DNA of 64,000 nucleotides from Planctomycetota bacterium (GCA_024276075.1 JAJRXX010000057.1:1-64000), one strand, 5' to 3'; shown: positions 23,734 to 33,485, numbered from the stretch's first letter. The notes: generated by a model from the sequence alone, not told the origin. Translations and numbers: made by a program.

Positions 23734-25116
23734 CTAAAGTGAGCCGGTCGCCTGTAGCATGATCTTCGCAAACGTCAGCGCGAAGAAAAACCCACACAAA
23801 TCAGTCGTCGTCGTCAGCAACGGCCCGGACGCCAGCGCCGGGTCCACGCCGATTGCTTTGAGTAATAGCGGGATCGTACCCCCCATACACACTGCCACCA
23901 GGCTGTTCAATACCATCGCCGATGCTACAACCAGGCCGAGGTACGGGTACGCATCGCCTCGCATCAGCCACGCGATCAACCCCAGTGCCACGCCAAGCAC
24001 CAGCCCATTGACCACGCCCACCGCTGCCTCCTTTACCAACACGTGCAACGCCTCGAACGGCTTAACGAGTCCCAATGCTAATTCACGCATGCTCACCGCC
24101 ACCGCTTGGCTGCCCGAACAACCGCTCATGTCCGACAGGATCGGTAGGAATATCATCAATGCTGACACCTGCGCCAAAACCGGCTCATAAAAGGCGATTA
24201 CGCTCACCGCGACCAGATTTAAGCCGATGTTGGGCACCAAAAACGCTAACCGGCGTGCCGCGCGCGATCCCAGCGGCATGGTCCGCAACTCCTCACCACC
24301 AATGATGCCGCCGATGCGCAACATCATCTTCTCCGACCGCTCGCCCAGCGCCTCCTCCACGTGCGACCGACGCACCACGCCGATCATGCGTCCACCTTTG
24401 TCCACCACGGGCGCCGCGCTAAATGCGTATCGATCAAAAAAATTCGCCAAGCTATCGAGCGTGTCCGTCACACCCACGCTGTAGGTGTTCTTGAGCATCA
24501 CCGAGGTCAGTTTGGCTGCGCTGGGCGACAGGAGCAGGTCTCGCAGCCGAACCGCACCACGTAATTGGCCCGTATTCCCGTCCACCACGTAGACGTACTG
24601 CACGTCGTATCTGGAGTATTTTTCACTATTGCCACGCAGGTCTCCGACAATGTCGTCCGTGGTTATGTGCTGCGGATAAGCCAGATACTCCGTGATCATG
24701 ATCCCGCCGGCTGTGTCGGGCCCGTACATCGCCAACCGGCGCACGTCCTGAGCCTCCTCCGGGCTCATGTGCTCGAGTATCGCCTCGGCGTCTTCCTCGT
24801 GCAGTTGCGCCAACAAGTCGGCCTGCTCGTCGCTGGCGATCTCATCGACGATCTCGGCGGCGCGTTGGGCTGGCAGGTCTTCGAGAAGGTCTGCTGCCTG
24901 TACATGCGACAACGCTTCGACCAAGTCGGCTGCCTCATCGGTCGGGAGCAACTCCAGCAATCTTTTGCGCTTGTCTTCCTCCATACGCACAATGGTGTGC
25001 GCGGTCTCACCCGCTGGCAACGACTCGAGAAAAGACGCAATCCGGTCGCCCTGACCAGATTCAATCAGGTCCTCTAACTGCTGCCAGGGGCTAGATTGAT
25101 CTAGCTCATCGGACAC
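23734..25116 (-). CDS. mgtE: MgtE-type magnesium transporter
   Basis: This 460-residue protein has the full MgtE layout: an acidic N-domain of helical repeats (residues about 1-130, with HEEDAEAILEHMSPEEAQDV), a CBS pair (about 135-260, starting YGPDTAGGIMITEYLAYP), a plug helix, and five membrane helices from about 285. DMSGCSGSQAVAVSMRELALG lies in the pore region. It is a Mg2+-gated Mg2+ channel of the inner membrane. No M-box riboswitch fits in the short upstream space, which instead holds the rplQ terminator. Confidence 0.95.
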   Translation of the reverse strand: MSDELDQSSPWQQLEDLIESGQGDRIASFLESLPAGETAHTIVRMEEDKRKRLLELLPTDEAADLVEALSHVQAADLLEDLPAQRAAEIVDEIASDEQADLLAQLHEEDAEAILEHMSPEEAQDVRRLAMYGPDTAGGIMITEYLAYPQHITTDDIVGDLRGNSEKYSRYDVQYVYVVDGNTGQLRGAVRLRDLLLSPSAAKLTSVMLKNTYSVGVTDTLDSLANFFDRYAFSAAPVVDKGGRMIGVVRRSHVEEALGERSEKMMLRIGGIIGGEELRTMPLGSRAARRLAFLVPNIGLNLVAVSVIAFYEPVLAQVSALMIFLPILSDMSGCSGSQAVAVSMRELALGLVKPFEALHVLVKEAAVGVVNGLVLGVALGLIAWLMRGDAYPYLGLVVASAMVLNSLVAVCMGGTIPLLLKAIGVDPALASGPLLTTTTDLCGFFFALTFAKIMLQATGSL

Positions 25117-25181
25117 GTCGCGGTCTCCACAAGAAAGCTGGGTCGTTGATACGAGAGCATACCACGGTCGACAACGCCCAT

Positions 25182-25210
25182 AAAAAAACCGGCTTGAATT
25201 AGCCGGTTTT
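25182..25210 (-). terminator. rho-independent terminator of the ribosomal superoperon
   Basis: A perfect 10-bp stem (AAAACCGGCT at 25185-25194 with AGCCGGTTTT at 25201-25210) has a 6-base loop. On the minus strand it is followed by further T residues, giving a run of seven. It lies 36 bases after the rplQ stop. The stem would also work on the plus strand but no gene points that way. Confidence 0.88.
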
Positions 25211-25245
25211 CCATAAACGTATTATCTATATAGACGCAGCCACAG

Positions 25246-25830
25246 CTATCCAGCCTGCCCCTGGTCTGACTCCTGAGCCGCGGCCGCCGATTTTCTGCTC
25301 CCGCTTTTCGTTTCCTTACGCAGCTTTGCGGCTATCTCCATGCGCCGATTGGCCTTGTCCCGACGACGCGAGTATTGCCCCGACACCTGTGGCCCCGTCT
25401 CTTCTTGTCCGACAAGTTGAAGCACACACAGGTCGCCCCCGTCGCCGATTCGGTGTCTGCCGAGCCGAACAATCCGTGTGTATCCCCCCGGTCGGTCTGC
25501 GTACCGCGGGGCGATTTCATCAAAGAGCTTCTTCACCACACGTGGCCCATCGACCAACTCGCCATACTTATTACGGGTCACGCTCTCATCCTGGTCATCG
25601 GCGACCATGATCCGGTCCTGCAGTGCCGCGATGACACGCCGACGCGCCGCCAAGTCACCTTTACGAGCTGCGCTGATTAGCTTCTCGACAAAAGGGCGTA
25701 CGCTCTTGGCCTTCGGGATCGTTGTGGTGATCTGGCCATGGGTAAACAGTGCCGTCGCCAAATTGCGCCACAGCGATCTGCGGTGCTCCGTATCTCGGCC
25801 TAAGCGATAACCAGCAACTCGGTGTCTCAT
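25246..25830 (-). CDS. rplQ: 50S ribosomal protein L17 with C-terminal extension
   Basis: The L17 core starts MRHRVAGYRLGRDTEHRRSLWRNLATALFTHGQI and includes TRIVRLGRHRIGDGGDLCVLQLV. ATG 25830 has GGAG 9 bases upstream; the longer frame adds 11 non-conserved residues. At 194 residues it is longer than the usual 115-130. The last 55 or so residues are Lys/Arg/Ala/Ser-rich (RRRDKANRRMEIAAKLRKE onward) and probably reach into rRNA or are disordered. It is the last gene of the superoperon. Confidence 0.95.
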   Translation of the reverse strand: MRHRVAGYRLGRDTEHRRSLWRNLATALFTHGQITTTIPKAKSVRPFVEKLISAARKGDLAARRRVIAALQDRIMVADDQDESVTRNKYGELVDGPRVVKKLFDEIAPRYADRPGGYTRIVRLGRHRIGDGGDLCVLQLVGQEETGPQVSGQYSRRRDKANRRMEIAAKLRKETKSGSRKSAAAAQESDQGQAG

Positions 25831-25873
25831 CAGACCTGTCTCCGTTGCGCCAAACGGCGCCACTCTAAGGCAC

Positions 25874-26875
25874 TTATGCCTCTTGTTTGATCTCGGCGGG
25901 GAGTTCCATACCCAGTGTCATACCCATGTCCGTGAGCTTCCTCTTTACCTCACGCAGCGACGTCCTGCCAAACGATCGTACCTTCAGCAGATCGCTCTCC
26001 GTCATCGATACGAGGTCAGAGACCGCTAAGATCGAGGCTGACTCGAGACAATTGCTCGCACGCACCGAAAGTTCCAAGTCGGCAATCGACATCTTCAACT
26101 TATTGATCAGCTCTTCGTCGACGCGTGCCGCAGCGGAAGCGGTCTCGCTGGCTGTCGCCGCACCTAGTTCGAAGTACTGCACAAACGGGTTGAGGTGCTT
26201 ACGCAGGATCTTCGCTGCTTCCACCAGAGCCATTTCGGGGGTCACCGTTCCGTTTGTCCAGACCTCCATCGTCAGCTTGTCGTAGTTTGTCTTCTGGCCC
26301 ACGCGCGTGTCTTCCACGCTGTAACGGACCCGCGTGACCGGGGAAAAAATCGCGTCAACCGGGATCAGCCCGACCTCCTGATCCTCCGTGGAATCGTACT
26401 GTTCGCTGGCGGGCATGTATCCACGGCCCTTTTTCACCACGAAGTCGATGTCGAAATCCATCTCCTTCGTGAGCGTCGCCAGCACCAGGTCTTTATTATA
26501 AATGGTGACTGATGTATCCGCTTCGATCAGTTCGCACGTCACCTCGCCGGGGCCCTCGGCACAAAGCTTCATCGTCTTGGGCTCGTCAGACTCCTGTGAG
26601 ACCACCATGTTCTTGACGTTGAGGATGATATCCGTCACATCCTCCATCACGCCGTCGAGGCTGGTGAACTCGTGCTCCGCACCTTTGATCTTTACCGCAA
26701 TTACCGCGGCGCCTTCGAGGCTCGACAACAAGATGCGACGCAGGCTGTTGCCCACGGTCGTGCCAAATCCTCGCTCAAACGGCTCTACGGTGAATTTCCC
26801 ATATGTCTGAGTATTAAGCTCGGGGTCTTTGATCACCCGCGTCGGTAGTTCTAGTCCTCGCCATCGGATTCGCAT
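25874..26875 (-). CDS. rpoA: RNA polymerase alpha subunit
   Basis: This 333-residue subunit has an N-terminal dimerisation domain (GKFTVEPFERGFGTTVGNSLRRILLSSLEG) and a C-terminal helix-hairpin-helix domain (IADLELSVRASNCLESASI, then DLLKVRSFGRTSLREVKRKL) that contacts UP elements and activators. Length is normal. It follows rpsK and precedes rplQ, the usual alpha-operon order, but rpsD is missing between rpsK and rpoA. Confidence 0.98.
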   Translation of the reverse strand: MRIRWRGLELPTRVIKDPELNTQTYGKFTVEPFERGFGTTVGNSLRRILLSSLEGAAVIAVKIKGAEHEFTSLDGVMEDVTDIILNVKNMVVSQESDEPKTMKLCAEGPGEVTCELIEADTSVTIYNKDLVLATLTKEMDFDIDFVVKKGRGYMPASEQYDSTEDQEVGLIPVDAIFSPVTRVRYSVEDTRVGQKTNYDKLTMEVWTNGTVTPEMALVEAAKILRKHLNPFVQYFELGAATASETASAAARVDEELINKLKMSIADLELSVRASNCLESASILAVSDLVSMTESDLLKVRSFGRTSLREVKRKLTDMGMTLGMELPAEIKQEA

Positions 26876-27005
26876 AATTCATCTCCGGGATTCGATTCGC
26901 CAAGGCCTGCCGTCACACTTGCGTCGGACACGACACCGGGCTCTTACAACACAGACTTCAGGTCAATTTGATTGCGTCACCACAACCAATCCGCCCGTAC
27001 AAAAT

Positions 27006-27383
27006 TCAAACGCGTCGCTTCTTCCTGGGTCGGCACCCGTTGTGTGGGATCGGCGTGTGGTCCTCCACCGCTGTGACCCTCAGCCCCGCCCGCTGCAATG
27101 CCGTTACCGCGCTCTCACGCCCGCTACCGGCCCCCTTCACACGAACCTCGATCTCTTGCATACCCATTTTGATCGCTTTGCCCGCCACCATCTCGGCTGC
27201 GCGCGTCGCGGCAAACGGCGTGCTCTTACGCGATCCCTTAAAACCGATCGTCCCCGCTGAGTCCCAGCACAACACCTCTCCACTCGTGTCGGTGATCGTG
27301 ACTAGCGTGTTGTTGAACGTCGCCTTCACGTACGCGATGCCCCGTGAGACGTGCTTCCGAACTTTTTTTTGTTTCTTTGCCAT
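27006..27383 (-). CDS. rpsK: 30S ribosomal protein S11
   Basis: This 125-residue platform protein starts [32 protein letters not shown] and ends [29 protein letters not shown] is the conserved S11 segment. The ATG of MAKK is chosen over an upstream in-frame start. It lies between rpsM and rpoA. Confidence 0.97.
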   Translation of the reverse strand: MAKKQKKVRKHVSRGIAYVKATFNNTLVTITDTSGEVLCWDSAGTIGFKGSRKSTPFAATRAAEMVAGKAIKMGMQEIEVRVKGAGSGRESAVTALQRAGLRVTAVEDHTPIPHNGCRPRKKRRV

Positions 27384-27457
27384 AGCTGATCTCAAAACCC
27401 AACGGCCGTGATTTGCAGTTCTCTAATCAATCCACCGAGCACGCGACCGACGCACCA

Positions 27458-27841
27458 CTACTTCATTGCTTTAACGCCTTTCTTACCGGCCACCGTCTTC
27501 CTCTTGCCCTTGCGCGTCCGTGCGTTGGTCTTGGTCCGCTGGCCACGTACCGGCAAACCCCGGCGGTGACGTTCTCCACGGTAGCTACGGACGTCACGAA
27601 GGCGGGCGATATTCTGCGCTACCGATCGTCGCAGCGTGCCTTCCACGACATAGTTGCTGTCAATGATCGTCGCGAGCTGAGCGAGCTGATCTTCCGTGAG
27701 CTTATTGGCACGCACCTGACCGTCGATCTTCGCTTCCTTGAGTATCAACTGGGCGTTGGCAGGCCCCACGCCATAGAGATACCTCAACGAAATCCGGATC
27801 GGTTTGTTGTCAGGGATGTCCACACCCGAGATACGCGGCAT
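27458..27841 (-). CDS. rpsM: 30S ribosomal protein S13
   Basis: This 127-residue head protein starts MPRISGVDIPDNKPIRISLRYLYGVG and has the C-terminal RHRRGLPVRGQRTKTNARTRKG tail that contacts the P-site tRNA. It follows rpmJ on the same strand, as in the usual alpha operon. Confidence 0.98.
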   Translation of the reverse strand: MPRISGVDIPDNKPIRISLRYLYGVGPANAQLILKEAKIDGQVRANKLTEDQLAQLATIIDSNYVVEGTLRRSVAQNIARLRDVRSYRGERHRRGLPVRGQRTKTNARTRKGKRKTVAGKKGVKAMK

Positions 27842-27877
27842 ATCACACTCCTACCTTTAGCATACCCGACGACACAA

Positions 27878-27991
27878 TTAGCCCTGGCGCTGCTTGTGCT
27901 TCGGGTTTGTGCAAATCACCCGTACCACACCCTTGCGGCGGATGATTTTGCAGTTTTCACATATTCTCTTAACGCTGCTACGTACTTTCAT
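27878..27991 (-). CDS. rpmJ: 50S ribosomal protein L36
   Basis: This 37-residue protein reads [19 protein letters not shown], then [18 protein letters not shown]. It has the zinc ribbon of the C+ form: two Cys in CENC, then Cys and His in CTNPKH. It lies between infA and rpsM, its normal place. Confidence 0.97.
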   Translation of the reverse strand: MKVRSSVKRICENCKIIRRKGVVRVICTNPKHKQRQG

Positions 27992-28023
27992 AGCATACCT
28001 CAATTAATAACTAATCCACTTGC

Positions 28024-28239
28024 TCAGTGGCGGTACGTGATCCGGCCTTTCGTCAGGTCGTACGGGCTGATATCCACCGTAACGCGGTCACCGGGCAGGA
28101 TGCGGATGTAGTGCATACGCATCTTGCCCGATATCCGAGCACAGATCTCGTGATCGTTCTCCAAGCGAACGCGGAACATCGCGTTTGGCAGCGCATCGAG
28201 CACTTCGCCTTCGACCTGGATTTTTTCTTCTTTCGCCAT
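28024..28239 (-). CDS. infA: translation initiation factor IF-1
   Basis: This 71-residue OB-fold factor starts [24 protein letters not shown] and ends [11 protein letters not shown], as is typical. An in-frame upstream extension is not conserved. It binds the 30S A site during initiation. It lies 34 bases after map. Confidence 0.98.
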   Translation of the reverse strand: MAKEEKIQVEGEVLDALPNAMFRVRLENDHEICARISGKMRMHYIRILPGDRVTVDISPYDLTKGRITYRH

Positions 28240-28273
28240 AACAGTAATCAAGTCCAATCCTTCACCGCCTGCT

Positions 28274-29053
28274 TCAATTCCCATCGGTCAGTACGTCGGC
28301 ACCGTCGGCGGTCACGGCGATCGTGTGTTCGTAGTGTGCCGAAGGCTGGCCATCGACCGTCCTGACCGTCCAGTTATCCGCAAGCGTTACCACGTCTTTT
28401 AAGCCCAAGTTGCACATGGGTTCAACCGCTAACACCAATCCCTCTCGTAATTCAATGTCGTTTTTACGCAAGTCACGACTCACAAAATTCGGCACTTTCG
28501 GTTCCTCGTGCAGCTTTCGACCGATCCCGTGCCCCACAAAATCCTCAACGACACTCAAACCCGACTGCTGGGCATAGTTCTGCATCAGCATTGCGACCTG
28601 GCTCCATTTTCGACCTGGCTTGATGTTCTCAATCGCCAAGGTCAGCATGTGTCGCGTCACCTCACACAGCTTGCGAATCTCCTGTGGGACCTTTCCAACC
28701 AGAACCGTCACCGCTGAGTCGCCGCACCAGCCGTCCAACTCCACGCCGCAATCGATCCCAACAATGTCGCCGTCCTTGATAACCCGCCCGTCTGCGATCC
28801 CATGCACCACAACCTCATTGACACTAATGCACAGGTTCGAGGGGAATCCTTCCCCGGGGCGATAAGTCGGGTAGTTCTTTAACAACCCTTTGGCACCTTG
28901 GGCGGTAAACACCCGATACGCTTCTTCGTCGATCAACTGGGTCGTCACGCCCGGTTGACATAATTCTTCGCACCGCCGTAACACACTGTGCACGACCCGA
29001 CCCGCGGCACGAATCTTCTCGACTTCTTCTTTGCTTTTTAGAACGACCGCCAT
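28274..29053 (-). CDS. map: methionine aminopeptidase type I
   Basis: This 259-residue metalloprotease removes N-terminal methionine. Metal ligands are visible in [22 protein letters not shown] (two Asp), [17 protein letters not shown] (His), [11 protein letters not shown] (Glu) and [11 protein letters not shown] (Glu). Length is normal, without an N-terminal extension. It sits between secY and infA, where adk is often found as well; adk is absent here. A promoter of its own is likely in the 180-base gap upstream. Confidence 0.97.
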   Translation of the reverse strand: MAVVLKSKEEVEKIRAAGRVVHSVLRRCEELCQPGVTTQLIDEEAYRVFTAQGAKGLLKNYPTYRPGEGFPSNLCISVNEVVVHGIADGRVIKDGDIVGIDCGVELDGWCGDSAVTVLVGKVPQEIRKLCEVTRHMLTLAIENIKPGRKWSQVAMLMQNYAQQSGLSVVEDFVGHGIGRKLHEEPKVPNFVSRDLRKNDIELREGLVLAVEPMCNLGLKDVVTLADNWTVRTVDGQPSAHYEHTIAVTADGADVLTDGN

Positions 29054-29106
29054 CCACGCCCGTCAGTAACACATATCATACCCTGCGCCACAGCGCAGAA
29101 TTCAAT

Positions 29107-29134
29107 ATTATATAAAGTTTTCCCTAACCTGCAA
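29107..29134 (-). promoter_or_regulatory. internal promoter upstream of map
   Basis: On the minus strand TTGCAG (29134-29129) and a perfect TATAAT (29112-29107) have a 16-base spacer. A 6-bp hairpin (CTGCGC/GCGCAG, 29083-29098) would lie at the very 5' end of the transcript. It could give map-infA-rpmJ-rpsM-rpsK-rpoA-rplQ transcription independent of the upstream superoperon. Confidence 0.65.
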
Positions 29135-29236
29135 AGCGTTCCGTCACCCCGTCATCACATCCTCTTAGACGACCACGCCTTTCAGCCACACGGCTTTAAT
29201 CTATTTTCACGTACTGGCTTGCGCCAATAGGTCTTT

Positions 29237-30622
29237 TTAGGTGCCTCTTGCCCCCCTGATCCGAGGCCCCTTCCCACCCCCACTGGTGCCGAGAAAACCC
29301 GAATAATTCCGCATCAGCAGGTTGGCCTCGATCCGCTGGACAAAGTCGAGCATCACGCTCACCACGATCAGTAGGCCGGTCCCGCCCAAGAAGCTCGACA
29401 CCATAAACGGGATGTGAAAGACTCCCGCCACAATCGTCGGGATCACCGCGATGATTGCCAAGAACCCCGCCCCGACGTAGGTAATCCGCTCCATCACCGT
29501 CTCGAGATACTCCGCCGTCCGCGGTCCGGGACGCAGACCTGGGATAAAGCTGCCGTGATCCCGCAACTGCGTGGCCATCTCCTTGGGCTGAAACTGTACC
29601 GTCGTCCAGAAATACGCAAAGAAATAGATCATCCCAATATACGATACCACGTAGAGGTAGCCGTCCATCCGGAAATTACGGCCTAAAAAGTTGACCGCCC
29701 ACGAATTCGGGCTCAACCCCGAGAGATATCCGATGATCATCGACGGAAAGATCATCAGCGAGCTTGCGAAGATGATCGGCATGACACCCCCGTGGTTCAC
29801 ACGCAATGGGAGGTAACTGCGTTGACCGCCATACACTCGCCGCCCCCGGGTGTGCTTGGCCTGCTGGATCGGGATACGCCGCTGCCCTTGGGTAATCACG
29901 ATCGACCCCGCCACAACTATTACAAACGCCGCAATCAGAAATATCACCGTGTCCACGTGGTAGGGCTTTTCATCTGCGGCGCTTACCGAGAACCCCTGCG
30001 CCACCGTGAGGATCGCCTGGGGCATGCTCGCCACGATGCCGGCTGTGATGATCAGCGACACACCGTTGCCAATACCGTATTTGTCAACCTGCTCGCCTAG
30101 CCACATCAAGAACACCGTACCCGCGGTCAGGCCTAGGATGCCACATATCCAGAACAGCCAGGCACCGCCCTGCTCGGCGTACTCTGGATATACCAACCCC
30201 GACCGGAGCATAAAACTCATCCAGAATATCGCCTGGACCAAGCACAGCCCCACTGTCGCATACCGTGTGTATTCTTGTATTTTTTGCCGACCGGCTGGCC
30301 CTTCCTTCTGCATCTGCTGAAGGCTCGGAAGCACCGTCGCCAGGAGTTGGAAGATAATCGACGCCGAGATATACGGCATCACACCGAGCCCAAAGATCGT
30401 TGACTGTCCCAGCGCCCCGCCTGTAAATATGCCCACATAAGTGATTAGGTTGCCCGCGGCCCCGCCCGACGCCTTTTCCGCCCAATCCGCCAGTGCCGAT
30501 TGGTCCACCGCCGGCAACGGGATATAGAACCCGATACGGTAGATCACCAGCATGCCAAGCGTGAACAAAAGCTTGTTCCGCAGTTCGGGCACCCGCCACA
30601 TGTTGATAAACGCTTGGAGCAT
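29237..30622 (-). CDS. secY: preprotein translocase subunit SecY
   Basis: This protein of about 461 residues has ten membrane helices and forms the Sec protein-conducting channel. MLQAFINMWRVPELRNKLLFTLGMLVIYRIG is the usual first helix, and GIFTGGALGQSTIFGLGVMPYISASIIFQLL is highly conserved, as is the cytoplasmic QGQRRIPIQQAKHTRGR loop. ATG 30622 is chosen by alignment with the family. An in-frame GTG at 30700 would add 26 polar residues and sit 17 bases from rplO, so it remains possible. Confidence 0.95.
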   Translation of the reverse strand: MLQAFINMWRVPELRNKLLFTLGMLVIYRIGFYIPLPAVDQSALADWAEKASGGAAGNLITYVGIFTGGALGQSTIFGLGVMPYISASIIFQLLATVLPSLQQMQKEGPAGRQKIQEYTRYATVGLCLVQAIFWMSFMLRSGLVYPEYAEQGGAWLFWICGILGLTAGTVFLMWLGEQVDKYGIGNGVSLIITAGIVASMPQAILTVAQGFSVSAADEKPYHVDTVIFLIAAFVIVVAGSIVITQGQRRIPIQQAKHTRGRRVYGGQRSYLPLRVNHGGVMPIIFASSLMIFPSMIIGYLSGLSPNSWAVNFLGRNFRMDGYLYVVSYIGMIYFFAYFWTTVQFQPKEMATQLRDHGSFIPGLRPGPRTAEYLETVMERITYVGAGFLAIIAVIPTIVAGVFHIPFMVSSFLGGTGLLIVVSVMLDFVQRIEANLLMRNYSGFLGTSGGGKGPRIRGARGT

Positions 30623-30716
30623 TTGAGCTAGAGACTTGCGTTTGCGGTATTGATCGTGCGTCGCCCGCCTTTGGCCGTTGTCCCCTTCACGAGCGGACAC
30701 CCATGCATGTTTTTAA

Positions 30717-31190
30717 TTACGCCCCACCGGCCCCATCCGACTGCAATTGCGCTGAGCCACCTGCCCCCGCGATCTTTTCCATCGCCATCTTGCTAAATGC
30801 AGCTGCCATCACACTCAATTTTTTTGTCAACTCGCCTTCACCGAGCACTTTCACCGGCAGCTTCATGTCGGGGATCAGGCCTACTCGCACCAGTTCACCG
30901 GCGTTCACCTGAGCACCGTCTTCGAACCGCGACTGCAATGCTTTCACATTTACAACCGCAAAGTGCTTTTTGTACCTTGCATTGCTAAACCCACGCTTGG
31001 GTATCCGGCGAAAGAACGGCATCTGACCACCTTCACGGCTGGCGCGGATGGAACCCGTCGCCCCCGCACGCGAACCCGCGCCCTTGTGCCCTCGGCCACA
31101 CGTTTTGCCCGAACCCGATCCGATCCCACGCCCGACGCGTTTCGCCTTCCGGTGTCGGCCAACTTTGATTGTAATCTCATGAATCATCAT
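30717..31190 (-). CDS. rplO: 50S ribosomal protein L15
   Basis: This 157-residue protein has the glycine/arginine-rich N-terminus KRVGRGIGSGSGKTCGRGHKG, then FFRRIPKRGFSNARYKKHFAVVNV, both diagnostic. GGAGG lies 11 bases before the first of two adjacent ATGs. It directly follows rpsE; rpmD (L30), normally between them, is missing. Confidence 0.97.
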   Translation of the reverse strand: MMIHEITIKVGRHRKAKRVGRGIGSGSGKTCGRGHKGAGSRAGATGSIRASREGGQMPFFRRIPKRGFSNARYKKHFAVVNVKALQSRFEDGAQVNAGELVRVGLIPDMKLPVKVLGEGELTKKLSVMAAAFSKMAMEKIAGAGGSAQLQSDGAGGA

Positions 31191-31235
31191 GGCGAATATT
31201 GCCTCCGCTGCATACGGGACCCCGAGTCACCCCTG

Positions 31236-31994
31236 TCAAGACTGCTGATCACCGCTCTGACCTGCTGCGCTGTCGGCCCCACTTGGAGGAGGAGCGGCTT
31301 CTGTCTTGGGTTTTTCTTGTACTTGTAATGGTGGCGCCCCCCTGGACTGACCACCACCTTGGCCCCGACGGCCCCGGCCTCGGCCACCTGATTTCTGTTG
31401 TTTGCCCACAAGATTCACCGGGCCCTTTGCCTTCACTGTCGACTCGCTACTGCCTGCAGTTGTGTCGTGAACCTTTCCTGCCTCTAAAATCTCATCCACA
31501 ACGCTAGTGGAAATCGTAACGCCGCGAAGCTGGGCGATCCGCTCTCTGCTGGACAGTTGTTTAAGCCCGTCAATCGTCGCCCGACACAGATTTTTTTGGT
31601 TCGTCGAGCCGTATGACTTAGTTAGGCAATCGTGCACACCCACCATCTCCAACACCGCACGCACCGTCCCGCCGGCAATTACACCGGTACCCGGAGATGC
31701 GGGGATGAGCTTGATCAGCGAAGCACCAAACTTTCCGATCACGGGGTGTGGGATCGTCCCGCCCTTGAGCGTGTACCGCTTCTGGCTTTTCCTGGCACTC
31801 TTTTCAGCCTTCTCGATAGCGGTGGGGACGTTGCGGCTCTTGCCGTAGCCCAACCCCACGCTGCCGTTTCGGTCGCCCATCACGACCAGTGACGAGAAGC
31901 TGAACCGCCGACCGCCTTTCACCACCGTCGCAGTCCGGTATATCCCGACCGTCGTCGATTCCAAAGCCTTTGTATCTTCGAGCATCTCTGGCAT
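31236..31994 (-). CDS. rpsE: 30S ribosomal protein S5 with long C-terminal extension
   Basis: The S5 core has VVKGGRRFSFSSLVVMGDRNGSVGLGYGKSRNV and PASPGTGVIAGGTVRAVLEMVGV. ATG 31994 has AAGGAA 5-6 bases upstream. The protein is 252 residues, against about 165 in many bacteria. The extra 70 or so residues are Gly/Arg/Gln-rich, then Pro/Ala-rich (GGRGRGRRGQGGGQSRG onward), likely disordered and RNA-binding. The stop is 45 bases before rplO, and no L30 gene lies between. Confidence 0.95.
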   Translation of the reverse strand: MPEMLEDTKALESTTVGIYRTATVVKGGRRFSFSSLVVMGDRNGSVGLGYGKSRNVPTAIEKAEKSARKSQKRYTLKGGTIPHPVIGKFGASLIKLIPASPGTGVIAGGTVRAVLEMVGVHDCLTKSYGSTNQKNLCRATIDGLKQLSSRERIAQLRGVTISTSVVDEILEAGKVHDTTAGSSESTVKAKGPVNLVGKQQKSGGRGRGRRGQGGGQSRGAPPLQVQEKPKTEAAPPPSGADSAAGQSGDQQS

Positions 31995-32040
31995 ATCGTT
32001 TCCTTGCTGGTGCCTCTGCTGCGTGAAAACCATCAAACCA

Positions 32041-32400
32041 TTAAAACTTCAGGCCCGCTTCACGTGCCGCATCCGCGAGTGCCTTGACCCGGCCGTGGTA
32101 ACGGAACCCGTTGCGATCAAAACTGACCACGGTAATACCCACGGCTTTCGCCTTTTCCGCTAGTGCCTTGCCTACCTGGGTCGCGGCGGTCTTGTTACCT
32201 TTGGAACCACTCCCGTCGAGCTTCATCGAACTAGCCGAGACAAGCGTTTTGCCTGCCAGATCGTCGATGATCTGCGCGTAGGTGTGCTTGATACCGCGGT
32301 ACACCGTAAGCCGAGGTTGATCAGGTGTCCCGAAGATACGCTTGCGTATCCCGGCCTTACGGCGGGTACGGCGTGCTTGTTTTAGTGTGTTAACCTTCAT
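32041..32400 (-). CDS. rplR: 50S ribosomal protein L18
   Basis: This 119-residue 5S rRNA-binding protein has [38 protein letters not shown] and ends [34 protein letters not shown], both typical of L18. It is placed between rplF and rpsE. Confidence 0.97.
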   Translation of the reverse strand: MKVNTLKQARRTRRKAGIRKRIFGTPDQPRLTVYRGIKHTYAQIIDDLAGKTLVSASSMKLDGSGSKGNKTAATQVGKALAEKAKAVGITVVSFDRNGFRYHGRVKALADAAREAGLKF

Positions 32401-32493
32401 CGTTCGTCCATCAATTCCAGTTTTCTATACACAACCTTATACATACCCGCCACAAAACGAAGCCGCGTACCGTAGCTCAAAACAGTGGCCCGA

Positions 32494-33045
32494 TTATGCT
32501 CCCCCGCCGGCCAGCGCCTTGCCGGCCTTGCGGATAATCCGCTCGTCTACGTACTTGATCCCCTTGGCGTTGTAGGGCTCGGGTGGGCGTTGCGACCGTA
32601 TCCGCGCTGCCATCTGACCCACAGCCTGTTTATCCGCCCCTTTGATCTTGATCCGGCTGCCCTGCACCTCCACCGTAACACCAGCGGGAATCGATAGGGT
32701 CCGCGTATCGGCGTAACCTATATTCAACGCGATTTTATTGCCCTGTACGGTGGCTCCCCAGCCCACACCGTTGATCTCCAGGTCTTTATTGAATCCGGAC
32801 GTCACGCCGGTCACCATGTTTGCGATCAGCGCCCGGGTTAGTCCGTGCATCGCCTTGGCTGTGCGGCCATCGCCATGCCGTTCCACTACGACCGACTTCG
32901 CCGCGTCATCCACCTTCACCGCCACCTCGGGCCGATGCGTGTAGGACAGCTTATTCTGGCCTGACTCAACAACGACCATGCAAGCGTTGACTGCGACCTT
33001 CACGCCCGCCGGCAGCGGGATCGGTTTTTTTCCAATACGAGACAT
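32494..33045 (-). CDS. rplF: 50S ribosomal protein L6
   Basis: This 183-residue protein starts MSRIGKKPIPLPAGVKV and has the C-terminal KGADKQAVGQMAARIRSQRPPEPYNAKGIKYVDERIIRKAGKA signature. There are two L6 domains of normal length. It is placed between rpsH and rplR. Confidence 0.98.
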   Translation of the reverse strand: MSRIGKKPIPLPAGVKVAVNACMVVVESGQNKLSYTHRPEVAVKVDDAAKSVVVERHGDGRTAKAMHGLTRALIANMVTGVTSGFNKDLEINGVGWGATVQGNKIALNIGYADTRTLSIPAGVTVEVQGSRIKIKGADKQAVGQMAARIRSQRPPEPYNAKGIKYVDERIIRKAGKALAGGGA

Positions 33046-33086
33046 CTTCCGTCAATCCTTCAAATCTGTTCAGGTATTTACGTTAA

Positions 33087-33485
33087 TCATTCGACCATGC
33101 ACAACAATTCACCACCTACATGCTGCTCACGAGCCTGGCGATCACTGAGTACCCCCTTGGGCGTGCTGACAATCGCGATGCCCAATCCCCCCAAGGGACG
33201 GGGCAGGTCGTGGAGCTTTGAATACATTCGTCGACCGGGCTTGCTGCTGCGACGCAACGAATGGAACATCGGCTCACCACGCTTGCCGTACCGAAGGTTC
33301 AGCCTCAGGATGCCCTGTCGGCCATCGTCGATCACCGCAAAACTATCGATGTAGCCCTCTGTTTTTAGCACGCTCGCGATCCCGGCGCATACTTTGCTGT
33401 TGCGGCAGTCCACACGCTCGGTCCCGATCCGGACGGCGTTGCGCACCCGGTTGAGCATATCGGCAATCGGATCACTCAATGACAT
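33087..33485 (-). CDS. rpsH: 30S ribosomal protein S8
   Basis: This 132-residue protein starts MSLSDPIADMLNRVRNAVR and ends in GLGIAIVSTPKGVLSDRQAREQHVGGELLCMVE, the typical S8 close. It binds the central domain of 16S rRNA and, in many bacteria, represses the spc operon translationally. Confidence 0.98.
   Translation of the reverse strand: MSLSDPIADMLNRVRNAVRIGTERVDCRNSKVCAGIASVLKTEGYIDSFAVIDDGRQGILRLNLRYGKRGEPMFHSLRRSSKPGRRMYSKLHDLPRPLGGLGIAIVSTPKGVLSDRQAREQHVGGELLCMVE

Noticed and set aside
31187-31411. 74-codon minus-strand frame between rpsE and rplO as a possible L30 (rpmD)
   Set aside because: It overlaps the rpsE tail in another frame and its sequence has no resemblance to L30.
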